From contig CM029121.1 of the NCBI GenBank assembly GCA_016859345.1, positions 8,521,911 to 8,585,910 on the forward strand: 64,000 nt of DNA. The letters are read 5' to 3'. A program made the translations under genes and the position numbers. Positions 29,501 to 41,900 of this stretch are shown piece after piece. Each line of letters opens with the position of its first letter. Position 1 is the stretch's first letter. Source of the DNA: Istiophorus platypterus. Taxonomy: Eukaryota > Chordata > Actinopteri > Istiophoriformes > Istiophoridae. The notes below the pieces were generated by a model. That model was not told the origin of the DNA. It worked only from the letters and a program-made list of their open reading frames with translations, and searched no databases.

Positions 29501-31097
29501 AACCTCAAGACCCGATCAAATTTAGATTTTAAGATAATTGATATTATACTGAACTGGGAGATATGCCTTGCAAATAGAAAAGTATATTTACTACGGAAAA
29601 TACAGACAATAGAAGAATGACCCTCAGGCATTTCCATCCTGCATGAACTAGGAAACAGAGCTAGATTATTTCATCTGGCTGGCTATCAGCTTCATAAATC
29701 AGTCATGTATTTATTGCCAGGCCTGTAAAGAATATGGTGGAGCTGGAATATCATTTTTACATATGCTTCACCTTGCATATTGCTCTGTATAACACTGATA
29801 CAAGCTGGTTTGAAAAGCTAAGGAGACACTGGGGAGGCCTGCTTTTCAAGAGGTCATAGGTTGCACTTAGGTTGACAAAAAGTAAGTGAGTGTTAAAATT
29901 GCGCAAGACACACATTTCAGTTTTATTACCAGATATACATCAATTCAAATATCAGTATACTTGTAAAAACGTGTTTAATTGCTTTATGACTGCATTGTAT
30001 TCAGATTAATCTATAAAATGTGGCGCATTGCCAGCCAGTTCTGCCAGAGCATGTTTCATTTCGTTTATCGCTAACTGGCTGTTTTATTTAATCAGTCACC
30101 ACAATTGATAGACTACCGGAGGGGGACCAGTCAGATTTCCATTTTAAAAAGAAAAACCTCTGATGTCATTTTCCTCTCTGGCCCAAAACCATCACCTTTC
30201 CATACACAACTGGGCAACAGACCAAAGACGGGGCAGAAATAGTGGGAAGCATGTTGGGGATCAAAGTGATTGTACTGTGGGAGATGAAGCGGTGAAAACG
30301 GGATAAATGATGTCATGAAGTGAGACCAAGTTAAATGAGTGACTTAAAAAAACAACTATCACCAACCTTTTTTGCATTGCTTTTTTTTTTACATTTCTAG
30401 AACAATCAAAAATATTTATATTCTGTGAAAATGAAAAGGTCTATCAAAGTGCTGCATTAAATGAATATCTAAAAAGTGTATATTCTCAGCCAAAATGTAA
30501 CTAACGACAGAAAAACAAATCCAGGTCTTTCTCCTTCCTCAGGATGAACATTCTTGATATTAATGTGTATTTTCAGATAAGATCAAGCTTTTACTACAAC
30601 GGATAGAGATCCAGTTTTATTGTTGTCTCCTCTTTTGTTGGACAGTAAGAATATTTTAGTTTAGTACACATTAAGACAAATCTCAATGAAGACAATTTAT
30701 CCTAAAACACAGTTATGGCATGATTAAAATAACACCTGCAGTTCATTTCTTCACGAGGCATATTGAAGCTATGTAGGCCAGAAAATTTTCTGTGTTCTTC
30801 CTGTGGTTTGTAAAACGAGACTTTTGAAAGCCAGAGCCAAATAAAAGATAAAAAGATAATGTTTTCACTTGCCCAGGTTATGGATGTGGCTTAAAGTAAA
30901 GCTTGCTTCAAACACCGCAACAGGGAAAATTATTCCACAAGCTCAAGTGTTCTTTTATGCAATAAAATGTTATTATTATATATTATTGAAGGTCTAAATG
31001 TCAATTTGCTCATCATTTTACAGTTCATAAGCCTGGAATCATCCATATTGGTTAAGGATGTTGGTTAAGGGGCAGAAAATGAAAAGATTATGCGGTT
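23541..31097. other. Long non-coding stretch, no gene seen
   Basis: About 7.5 kb of AT-rich DNA. Overlapping open frames on both strands near 23,671-24,065 (108 and 126 codons) show no recognisable domain. A 'tagctatctagctggctag' patch near 25,976 resembles pieces of fish interspersed repeats but is too decayed to assign. Confidence 0.6.
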
Positions 31098-31400
31098 AAA
31101 GGAATAGTTCAGCATGTTGCGAAATGCACCTATTCATCTCTTTGCCTAGAATTAGTTGAGATTGATACAGCTCTCATTGCTATATGCTCATTAGGAAGCT
31201 AGAGCTAGCAGGGTAGCTTAACATAAAGATTGGAAGCAGGAAAAAATCCAATCTCCGTCCATTTTTTTTAATCTGCTACCAGCACATCTAAATTTTGCCA
31301 ATTATCACTTAACCGTATATCTTAGTTAGTTAAATTTGTAGAAACACAGAATTAGCAAGTTGTTTCCCCCTGCTGCCATTCCTTATGTGAAGCAGATAGT
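31098..31400. repeat. Decayed MITE-like percomorph repeat
   Basis: The start 'ggaatagttcagcatgttgc', the central 'agggtagcttaacataaaga' and 'ctgctaccagcacatctaa', and the later 'caagttgtttccccctgctg' follow the order of a highly dispersed percomorph repeat. In better copies its two halves are roughly inverted. No target-site duplication was found. The assignment is from memory. Confidence 0.65.
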
Positions 31401-34400
31401 GTGGTATCATAGAAAGCAGGCAAGCATTTGCCAAAGGCTATTGATAAGCATACTGCTCCAGCTATAATGTTACATTTCAATTTATTTACGGATTTGCTTT
31501 AATAGTGTGTTTCTTTCAGGTGATATAATCTGAAGGCAAACTGCAAAGGCAATAAGAGAGTCTGTCGAGGTACACAAGTGCAATGGAAAAGTCTGTGTGG
31601 TCAGTGTGAACATATGATGAAACCCATGAAACAATGGGAAACATATGTTACGATAATCCCCTGGGGAGGGGCCAATGGCAAGTGGTACTTACATGCAATC
31701 ATATCTAAGGGCATATATCTGGTTGCAAGAAGGAATGGAAATCCCGGATGTAATTGACAGTAGGGCTGAGTACAGATATTCAAGACTTGTCACCATAAGA
31801 CCTTCACTAATCAATTGGAGGTAATATTTACAATATAATGGAATTCACAGAGGCTGAATGGGATGGATTGGTGACACAACCATGGCAGCTTTGGAAGCTT
31901 TCCATCATGTCGCACATCAGGCTAAAAGTTCTGGCCCTCAATGTGTTAGCAGCCATTTCTGTAAATGGAGCGTGTAATAGCTTGTCTTGCACAATAAGAC
32001 TTTGTGTGATAAGAAGAAATAGCAGCAGCATGCTTGCTTTGCATGCACACTACTGTGCTTCCAACTTGGCAACAGTGAGGGGGCCAGGTTGCCACATGAC
32101 TGTGCGCCCAACCATCACCACATCTTCGGAAAATAAATCAGATAGGTCAGGTCTTTCATCAATGTCATGTAAAAATACTAAGACACAGCAGGATATGTAG
32201 TTGTTTGGGACAGAAGTATGGCATTTGTGGTATTTTGCTGTAAGAGCAATTTAACTGTACCACATCAGATTTTAAAAAAATAAATAAATAATCAACATTC
32301 GCACCTCATTTCAACTCTCCTACCCAATTTAAAATATGAGGCACCTGCATTTCTCTCCATAAATAATCTCTTTCTCACACAAGATACTATGAATGAACAG
32401 CACTTTGAATACTTCTGCTTCTCTTGCAGAAATGTGCAGTAGAATAGGTAATAGAATGAAAGAAGTTAGATTATAGTTAGATTATCCATTAATAAAATAA
32501 TTTCTACTTCTCAGCAGTGATAAATCAACCATGACTTACTTTATCTCCGTATCCAGAGCTCATTATTGTGAGTGTTTTGGCTGAAAATTAACTCCACAGT
32601 TTGTGAGCTGGATTCACATTACCCTACTTCAGAGTGCCACCTAGAGGTCTATTAAGAAAGTGAAACCCTTGGGGAGGTGCCCATTCAAGACAATCTGTTT
32701 AAATCAGATCTGGTGCACATACGCAAATAATCTTGTGCAAAAAAAAAAAAAAAAGGATTTTTTTTTTTTTTTTTTTTTTGCAATTGAACTTGAAAACAAC
32801 TAGGTTAAAGTTATCTTGAGGCTGCGACAGAACAATTGCCAGTGAACCTTAAGCAAAGGGGCACTGAAGTAACTTAAGTTAAAGTACCCGTAGGGACAGA
32901 GCAAACACTGTCCTCAAACACTGTATAATAGATTTCAGAAATGGTCTAAATTTAGATGCTTTGTAGGTGATAACAACTCTTCAAAGTAGGTCTGCCCTAC
33001 ATGTGAGTTTTTAATTGTTTACCCAGATTGCAGTGGTGTAACAACAAAAGATCAAGAGTTTCTCATAAAGTTTTACAGTCTTTCTGCTGTGGTAAAAACA
33101 TGTGAATGAGTTCTTCAGTTTTCCCTGGCACAAAATCCTTGCTTACTCAGACCAAGGGGCAACTGTTCGAAAGGCATAGCCACATCCCCAGCCGCTGGCA
33201 TATCTTGGACCATAGCCTATTAGCAAGATCGCAATATCATCGAAAGACCACTAAAGCAGTGGCACTGGTGATTCCAAGCCCCCAACCACAGCCTGTCGAG
33301 CGCAATGAAACTCTCCAAGTGTGATGTCAGTCCTTCCTAGGCCTTAAACCAGAGCAGTGTGGTGACACTGGCTCCATACCCTCTCCTCTCTTTCTTGCCA
33401 CTCTGCTCTGGCTCATCTCCTCACTGGTAGAAATGTCTCCCAGAGATGCTGTAGTAGTTGACCTTTGTTTGGCTTCAAATCCAGGGGGTATTTTTCTATC
33501 TCCCCTGTGAGCTTCTCAGATGATGGGATTGGAAGAACTGTAATCTTAATAAGACAACCTGATGAAATCAGTATAGATCTTCAGAGCGGATAATACCCAG
33601 TTTTCAATAGTAGTTTTCAGCATTTTACACAGATAATGAAAACACAGAATTTAGAACTAAATAAAGGATTATCAAACTTTATTGCAGCTGTCTGCTTCCA
33701 CCCATGCACGAAACGAGTGCTATTCAAATGATCATTACTCAGTGTCCTCCAGTGTAAACACATCTGGCTCTGAAATCTCAGCTGGAGTGTTGCCTTGCAT
33801 GCATCTGTTTGCTGCAAATCAGCCTTTTGAAAAACAACTTGAAAAGGAGATAGTCAAAGCTCAAGGGCCCTCATCACCACCACACATGTGGAACATCCAT
33901 GTAGTTTCAGTCCATGAAGAGGGGAAGTGTGACAGTTGTGGCCTGGGAGAGTGTTTTTACACCTGCTTGGCTGCTGTGAAATGGAGCAGAAAGATTTTAT
34001 GATACAGTATATAATTTTTCCCCCTATAGAATAGACCCACTTTTTATAAAACAGAGTGCATGCTCATCTGTACCATGTATTAGACTATATGTGGCCAGAT
34101 GGAGAGTGCAAAATCAGCAACAGTATGTTGAAAGGTCAATATAATATAATAATAGTATATTAATAAATTCTAAAAAGCAGCTGATTAAACACTAGTTCCC
34201 TATTTTATGATGATGAAAACTAGTATTTAAATGCTATTCATGTAATTTAATGAATCGATATGAGGTCCTATACTGCCCTCATCTGAGGCCAACTGGTACT
34301 ACAACTGCATGACATTTAACTCTCAGTAGTTTGGCCTCGTCTTACAATATTTTAAACTGCACCCTCTCTCAAACAGGTAACGATTAATACAGAGGAACCT

Positions 34401-34624
34401 TTTACTCCTTATTCTTGACTATTTGGCTTAGTACTTGAACCAGTATGGAAGCATATCAAAAATAATAATAGTAATAATAATAAGTGGCTGTTTTGCTGTG
34501 ATTATGAATGATGAATAAATGAGGTGAACATTTTATAAAAACTCTAGTGGCCACTCCCTATAGAGATGGCTTCATAAGTAAGAATCTTCAAGATTATTTC
34601 TAACACGACCCCAGTGATGAAACA
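31401..34624. other. Non-coding stretch, no gene seen
   Basis: No supportable exon. The 120-codon open frame at 31,838-32,200 overlaps an antisense frame and has no domain. The A/T palindrome at 32,739-32,779 lies within this stretch. Confidence 0.6.
32739..32779. repeat. A16-GGA-T22 foldback tract
   Basis: A run of 16 A is separated by GGA from a run of 22 T. The runs are flanked by 'ttgtgc' on the left and 'gcaattg' on the right, so complementarity reaches a few bases beyond the homopolymers. A near-perfect hairpin is possible. Run lengths in such tracts are often sequencing-dependent. Confidence 0.9.
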
Positions 34625-34905
34625 TAGCTGATACTACTTAAGTACTATTCCAATTCAAATTGGAGTTACGTGTACTACACTCGAATATTTTCATTTTATT
34701 CAACTTCTACCCCGTTCTGTTTCAGAGGTCCACTAAATGTTGTACTTTTTACTTCACTCCATGTACTTGAAAAACACAGTCACCACTCTCAGTGCTTGAG
34801 CAGGCCTTCAGAGCTTAAGTGAAAGAAGTAATACCACACTGTAAAAATACTTCTGTACAACTTAGTCTTGCTTTTAAAATGTATTATCAGAAAAATCTAC
34901 CTCCT
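34625..34905. repeat. Decayed interspersed repeat of percomorph type
   Basis: The segments 'tattttcattttattcaact', 'tttcagaggtccactaaatg', 'ttgtactttttacttcactc' and 'cacactgtaaaaatactt' follow the order of a repeat very frequent in percomorph genomes, the same family as the fragment at 88-150. The limits are approximate. Confidence 0.6.
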
Positions 34906-35503
34906 CTTAATGGTAAGTTGATATCATAATCGACTTTCATAATTGTTGATGTATAAATTAGTCCCCTTGTCTGGTTTTCTGCATAGAAATGCATAAAACG
35001 TCTGCTGTAAATGAAGGCCTAGACTAACTTTGACTGAGACGTGCTTGGTGCTTATAGGAGCCCAAAGTCATTGACCACAGTTTCTATCTTTGCTACGTTT
35101 CTTTATTTAGACTATATAACCAGAGCAGCTCTCGGCATGACCACGTTCATGCTGTCTTCTTTTGCAAAAAAGTCAGTCTCTATACTGCGCTGTTAGTTTT
35201 GGTTATTTCCCTAAGTCGTTACTAACAGAAATGACGATCAGTCAAGGCTTTCAATAGAATTAAAACACCAGAAGATCTGTAACCCTCCAGTGCGCCTCCA
35301 ATGAAACAATGCTGCGTTTAATTTGGTACTGCTCCCACGCAGAGAACCGCATGTGGCCGATCGGGTTCGAGTTTTGTGATGATCGTGTTTACATTTGTAA
35401 GAAAGGATCCGTACACTTCCCCCCACGTCCGGCTGGTCGACACGTGGTTCCCCCTCTGACGGGGGAGACGGGACGCGGGCCGGGCCTGGACTTCCGCGTT
35501 GGC

Positions 35504-35517
35504 GTCGCCATGGTAAC
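35504..35517 (+). promoter_or_regulatory. RFX-type X-box motif
   Basis: GTCGCCATGGTAAC fits the RFX X-box consensus GTNRCC-N(0-3)-RGYAAC without a mismatch. It lies in the centre of the CpG island. RFX factors act at ciliary-gene and MHC class II promoters. Use of this site is inferred. Confidence 0.6.
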
Positions 35518-35522
35518 CGCCG

Positions 35523-35693
35523 ATGACTTCGCCGAGGTCCCTCCCTCCTCGTTCGCTCGCCGCTAAAATTCCTGCACACTCGCCGGTTTATGCTCGACCG
35601 CGGCGAACTTCACCCGAAGCGGACGAGGACGAGGAGAGCAAGTCGATGAATTTTCCTTTATTTCCAAGACTGGGTTTCACTTTTCGTTCGCCG
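35523..35693 (+). other. cracr2a: Candidate non-coding exon 1 of cracr2a (3' part)
   Basis: The sequence ends in 'ccg|gtacgtag', a good 5' splice site at 35,694. An acceptor 'tctctctcctag' at 38,591-38,602 could receive it. The 5' end of the exon is not known. An ATG at 35,523 opens a frame of 57 codons to the donor; after splicing to 38,603 it reads only five more codons before TAA, so it would be an upstream ORF and not the CRACR2A start. The exon is inferred from splice signals only. Confidence 0.45.
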
Positions 35694-35790
35694 GTACGTA
35701 GCTGACCTTTGTTCCCCGGCCGTCTACAGCCTGGTTAGACTGACAGTCCGCGCTTCGCCGCCGCCGCTGGCCCGATGTCACAGCTGCTTT

Positions 35791-38602
35791 CTGCCGGGTG
35801 TTTTGGGGAAGTCCTCCCCGGTCAACTTTAACTCTGAACTTGTGTCAGGATGTTATTTAACGCAATGTCGTGGAGGCTTTATCCGTCACAGAAGGTGTCA
35901 CAATACATTAAAGTTTACACGTCGGACGGAGGAGAACTTTTAATCTTGTAGCACGTGTTTTGGGAAACTGGAACCTGTTGCCCTAATCTTGTTTTTCTTT
36001 GCACAAGGATTTTCCTCTTATATTGACACCGTGTTTACATAATGCGAGCGTTTCTTTTATTATTTTTAAGACAGTTCTGCTGTAACAATCAAATACCCGA
36101 CAGGTTTAAGTTGGTATTTGTTTGGCAGAGTTCACTTCTTCGATGACGATCGTTGTCATATGCGAGAAACTGCCGGGACCTCTCTGCAGGAAATGGTTTA
36201 CTTACACCTAATATATCTTAGATGTGTTGTGGGGAGGAATATGTGTATAATTTTTTAAAACGCAGCTATGGAAATTTTGCATGATATGACAATAGGCGGA
36301 CAGGAGCACAACACACCGAAGTTGAGAATCGTCCAGAATGTGCAAAACAATGTATTAAAAAATGTACAACAGCATGAACAGCATGGCAAAGTGTCACAGC
36401 AGCTCCATCTATTACTCTAGTTTTAGAAACAAAATAGGCAGGATGTTACAAAGCCTTTCACTGTTTCTTTCTGAATAGCCCTGTCATTTTCACTACAGAC
36501 ACTTAAAACCAATTTTTGTTCTGGGGAATAAATGATACAGTGTGGTCAAATGAGTCTTTACACCTAACTTGTACTCAGCAGTTTGGTTTTCCTTTTTGTC
36601 AGGAACAGTGTAAACCAAACCTGACCACAAATTGAGTTCATTTCTCTGTAGTCCTGACCTCAGCGCCAGTGTCTACTTTAAATGTAGCTTATGAGAACCG
36701 TGTGATCGATGTGTTCAGGTAGACAAAAGAAACTCGTTGTCTGTTGAACAATTTGTACCTCATTTATGTATAGCTGTCCGAATGTAGTGACTACATAGAA
36801 CTATAAGTTCTGTCTGTCAGCAAACACATGAGATGCTCAATTAATTTGTGTTGCTTTAAAGACTGTTTAAGTTTCTGTTTGCACTTATGCTGCATTGCCA
36901 GAAGTAACTGTCGTAGCTCTAACAGCTGTTTCCAGTCAAACCGTAAAACAGATAAGGTAACTCGATGCAAAGCAGTTAGCTCCAGCATTTAATCACAGAT
37001 CCTAGGAAAATGACAAATAGTTTTGTTTCAAAGCAAATATTATTTTAGTCCCCAAACTTATAATTGACTGCAGTTTAGTAAAATTTGACCAAGTATATGA
37101 ATGAGTACTACCATTACACTTAAGCACTGACACTTAAGCACAGACAGTTTGGTGTTAAATCATGTGCAAGGTGTGGTCTCTGGAAAAATTTCTTTTGGTT
37201 GTTGTATCTGTATAGGAGCGAGTATCCTGGCAAACGGCAACAGATTGTTTTTCTTGTCTGATATCCTCTATTCCAATCTTAGGTCACTGGCCACCTGTCT
37301 CAACACACTTGACCCAGTTTGGAAAAAGGAGCCAAAAACATTTTTGTGGCTTCCGGCAAATGGAACAATTTGTTAAGATTTGTCTGAGGACAAAATACTA
37401 CATCATCCTTAACAAATAACAATAGTTCCCCTTTTTCACGCCCCCCCCTTTCTTCATGAGGTTTGTCATGCTGGCAAGATGTTTCACAATGTACAGGCTC
37501 AAACTTCAAGGCATGACATATTGAGAAATAGCTCATATTTTATAAAGACCATGCTGCTTTGTGTAAATGCTGAGACAAATAAAATACTTTCAAAGAAACA
37601 TTTTTCAAATATTTTGTAAAAATATTTATTTTATTATTGAGGTCCAATATAGCTTTTTAAAAATTGGAAATACAGACAGGTAAATGAAATTTAGATTAAA
37701 TGTATTAATTAAAATACTTCAGTTAGCTTCATGAGAAAAAATATAGATTATATTCGTACCAGTTCTAGGGTTAGAAGGACTTATAGTCTATGTGTGTATG
37801 TATAATGTCTCCTGTATTCTTGTCTGTTTTTCTACAAGCCCACATGCATGTCACTTGTTTTCCTGTCTGTCTGTTTCATACCTTTCCCACATATCTACAG
37901 TTACATGGGTCAAAACACACACTGTCAGATGCTCTTGTTCATGAATCGACTCAGCCAACTCATGGTGCACAGCAGCCTCCAGAAGGCAGTCTTCCAAACC
38001 AATGCACAAAGAACTGTAGGTTGCATGAAACCCACAACTAAGTGAGTTATATTAGTCAATATTTCCAGGCAGACAGGACCCACAGCATCATACCACAACT
38101 TTTGTTTCAAATTTGGGGTTTACTTTTACTTGTCAGAAGACATTAGTCTCAGCAAGGGCTGTACCTGAAGTGACATAGAAGAGCAGCAGTTCTTTGAGGT
38201 TTACGGCAGCACACAATGGGCCATGTTTAATATCGCATCAAAATCTTAATTAGACTGACCGTATATGCTTTTGCTGGCATTATTTTCCGTGAATTTATAA
38301 TTACTAGCATATTAACATGCCCTTCTTAAGGAAAAATGTACTGATCAGAATCTCCACCAAGTTTCTTATTTTAATGTATATATGCTATTGAGTTCTTAAT
38401 GTGTTAGAGGAAGTGGTGCTGTATCCTTTTGTTTTTAACTCTTCCTGATTTATTAGGTGTAAACAACACTGTCTTTTATATGCTTGTACAATAACATCTT
38501 TTTGATGCTGTAAATACATATAGTGTATTGTTACTGACTATATTCAATTGGCAAGGGGCTGTACTCATTTAAACTGAAACTCAGCTCTTGTCTCTCTCCT
38601 AG
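35791..38602 (+). other. Probable first intron of cracr2a, no gene seen
   Basis: The stretch runs from the flank of the CpG island to the acceptor at 38,602. Open frames up to 83 codons (for example 37,790-38,041) have no domain. No RNA gene or intact transposon was recognised. Confidence 0.5.
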
Positions 38603-38788
38603 ATTTCATCGACTAATTAAAGAGGTGGTTGCTAAGAGATGACAATCTCTGACATTGGTTAAAGCTTCTGATGTACAGCAGCCTGAAGCTCGACTTCTCC
38701 AGGATCCCTTTCCTCCACACCTCTGTCTGTACCTGGCTCATGTGAAGGACACGGGAAACAGTCTTATATCAACAGACTCATAAATACC
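38603..38788 (+). promoter_or_regulatory. cracr2a: 5' untranslated part of cracr2a coding exon 1, with upstream ORFs
   Basis: Between the acceptor and the main start lie two further upstream ORFs: ATG at 38,639 (7 codons plus TAA) and ATG at 38,671 (24 codons plus TGA). The last sense codon of the second is itself an ATG directly followed by TGA (38,740-38,745), a minimal start-stop element. The main ATG at 38,789 has A at -3 and G at +4, a strong context. The arrangement suggests translational dampening, which is an inference. Confidence 0.55.
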
Positions 38789-38998
38789 ATGGCAGCTTTT
38801 ACCGCTCCGTGTGCCGTCACCCTTACCACAACCACCACGGTGGCCCGGACTGCATGGCAAAGGCAAGGAAGCAACGAAGAGGAGGGGAAATGTGAGAATG
38901 GGGATGTGGGACAAAACACTATTCTGGAGAAAACCCACGAGTTCTTCCAGCTGTGTGACATTGAGAACAAGGGCTTCATCACCCAACGTGACATGCAG
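38789..38998 (+). CDS. cracr2a: cracr2a coding exon 1: start and EF-hand 1
   Basis: Residues 1-70. A Thr-rich, low-complexity N-terminus is followed by the helix HEFFQLCD and the first calcium loop DIENKGFITQRD (57-68). The loop has Asp at position 12 where Glu is canonical, which may lower calcium affinity. The donor is 'atgcag|gtaagg'. The start was chosen for its strong Kozak context and because the length matches the family. Confidence 0.93.
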
Positions 38999-41900
38999 GT
39001 AAGGTCGCTGATACAAAGATGAGTGTTGTGGACCCAATAAGCTCTAATGTCTTAAAAATGGTTTGAGGACTGAACTTCGTTGTATATAAATAATTATAAT
39101 AAGACAACTTTTTGTTTTTATGTTAACATAGATTCCATACAGAGGCATACTACCCTTAAAAGTAATAGAAGCATATTGTTACTAACTTTAATAGCTTATG
39201 GAGAAACCTAATCAACAAAGTATCAGCACTGAGTTTCAAGATTCCACAGTGTATAGGGCATTACATTCACATTTTCTTTTATTTTAGAGATACCAACTCT
39301 ATCATTCAGAATGGGCATAAAATGTAGGGAGGTTTTTCTGTACTCATTGATTATTCTGAACAGGACATGAATAGGACATGTGCACCTTATTCAAAGCGGC
39401 ATAAAAGAGACTGAGGGCAAAGTGAAACATGAGGAAGCTTTGTCATGCGTCTCCTCTACTCACATTGTTGTGCAGATTCACCCGTGCTTCAGATATTCAT
39501 CCCTGTTGTGGCTGATCCTTTGATCAAGCACTTATAGGCTCTCGTTCTGAGGAGAATAAATACATTGAAGGGAGGCTTTGATCTGTAGGTTTTGATAATG
39601 GGTTGGAAATTAGATGGCAAGCAGGATAGCGATCCACTCGACTGCTTGTACTACAAACTGGACTTAAAAGTACTTGATACTGTTAGATATTTGTTTTACA
39701 CTTGCCATACATCGACCAATGTTGATGAGCTAAATGAGCTAAATGAGCTAAATAAGTGATAATTCTTACATTTTTTGACACAGTATTTTAGGTCACAATA
39801 TTTTAACTGGGTTTCCAAAGCTTCACACCATGATTCACACCATGATCACCAAAAGACAAGCTTTACAATTCTGCTGTTCGCTGACATAAGGGATATGTTC
39901 TGCCCAGATAACACATTTTACAAGAACACTGATACTATCTTCTCCCTGCCCATCCCCTGGATTGTATGGGTGGCTTCAGTCAACATTTGCAGCGGTGTAA
40001 ACACACTATAAAAACCAACCTGTTTACAGAGGTGTGGCTGTGTTAGCTTTCCTTGTAAATGGTCCAGCAATTACTGTCTAAATGTTTTTTGTTTTTTTTT
40101 TTTCTTTTTGGGAGGCTCACTCATTCGATTAATCCCTTACCTGATGAGTAGCTGTCACCTCTCTCAAGTACTATTTCTAACTATATACTAATTTGAGCCA
40201 ACACTGGATCCAGTGGAACTGCCCACTAGTCAGTCATTAAAGACCAGCTAAACTTGGAATAACCCAGGTGTTAATATGTTTAACTGTCTGAGTATGAAAC
40301 ACAGGTTTGTTGAAGAGGATGTATGTGCATGAATCATTTTCTGGTTAAAATTAGAATTAGAAAGAGTTCATTTGGAATATAAATCACACCCCTTTTTATT
40401 AGAACTAACTTAGTCTAAGACTGGCAGGGTTGAAACTATAGGGGGCTCTAACCAACTGTTCCATAGCACATGATCACCACTGCACGAATGACTGTCCTTA
40501 TATGTCTCAAGTGGCAGTTGTTATAGCTACAGTATAGGTAATGTTCTTGAGGCTTTGTTCTTGCCAATAGCAGCTGTGTTCTGTGTCTTGTTAAACAGAG
40601 ACTGAACGGCGAGCTCCCTCTCAGTGCAGCGGAGTTGGAGAACGTATTCGAAACCCTTGATTCCGACAGCAATGGATATCTTACACTCGATGAGTTCTCC
40701 TCAGGCTTTAGTACGTTTATAGTCTGTTTCTACTTGTAACAAGGCTTCCGGTGTCATCAGTAAGGGCAGTCTGATGTTTCGATTGTGCCTCTGTGCTTTT
40801 GATTATTCTAGGTAAGTTTTTATTCGGTCAGAAGATTTCTGTAGAGGAAGGCATGGGGGAAAAAAACCTCTGTAAGAGCCAACCAGAGGTTCTGTACCAG
40901 AACCACTGGGAGGAGAGCCTGGCAAGAGGATATGAGGATGAGGAGGAGAAACACTTCTGTATGCTAATGGAGAGTCTTGGAGCCAATAGTGTCTTTGAAG
41001 AGTGAGTACTGAATGTATGTTCGTGCCTGAAATTCTAGCCTTGTTCGGTCTGCTTCATATCTTTGTATCTTTGTACTTTGTCCACATTTCCTTTGAGCCT
41101 ACACTACACATTTCAAGTGACTTAGCCTGAGACTATAATCAGCTGTGCAAACGATACAAGAGTTGGGAGTTTCCACTGTCAAACATAGCAGTTCCTGTGC
41201 TCCCACTGTGAGGAATCTGAAGTTTTTTTTTTTACAGTATTACATTTGAAACATAAAAATTTTATTTTCAGTCTGAAGCTGAAGCAGTCTGAAACCTCAA
41301 GAAAACAGTCACACTTAAAAAGCCTTCACAAACTTATCTAAATCATGATTATTATCTTTCTCTACATTGTGATTTTTCACATTAATAGGTCATTAGTAAT
41401 GATAAGGTCTGTTAAGTCATTGTTTTGTTAGACTGAAAGATATATAATGAAAGGATCTTATGAAATGCATGACTAGACTCACCTTTAACAAACAACTCCA
41501 ACTCAGTAAAAGTAAATTGTAGTGGAGGTGGATGCCAGATTTACACATCCTATCGGCATCCACCTACCCGGTTAGAGCTTGAGATGACATTTTTGATCAG
41601 ATCAGTTTGTGCAGCGCTGATATTGATTTTACCCAGACCTTAAGAAGAAGTATTTGTAACTGTTGAAAAGTCTCCTATGGATATGTTTGCTTACCTTGCA
41701 AGAGCTCACAGCCACATTACATTGTTTATTGTGGAAAAATAATTACGTGATCATTCAGTTTCTGTCATCACACTATTTTGTTTGTCTCACATCTGATTTT
41801 AATGCAGATTTCACAATTTAAATCGGTATATATATCCAGTGTTTTGCTTTTCATGTTGTGTTAGTGCATTGGTTGCAGATCTTGGTACACTCAAAAGGAG

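Larger units (their letters stand above)
35300..35790 (+). promoter_or_regulatory. cracr2a: CpG island, probable cracr2a promoter
   Basis: A sharp local rise in GC and CpG density stands out against the AT-rich surroundings and lies 3 kb upstream of the first coding exon. There is no TATA box at an obvious position, as is usual for CpG-island promoters. The island contains a perfect X-box (35,504-35,517) and a strong 5' splice site (35,694). I infer that it drives cracr2a because that is the nearest downstream gene and an exon with a 5' untranslated part begins at 38,603. A divergent or independent transcript is possible. Confidence 0.75.

Noticed and set aside
31838..32200. 120-codon plus-strand open frame
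   Set aside because: No domain, no splice partners and an overlapping antisense frame.
1..35290. Exons of parp11 or ccnd2, expected from human gene order
   Set aside because: No translated segment resembling either protein was seen on either strand.
35238..35579. 113-codon and 85-codon frames in the CpG island
   Set aside because: GC-rich DNA has few stop codons. The frames lie on both strands and fit a promoter or first exon better than a protein.
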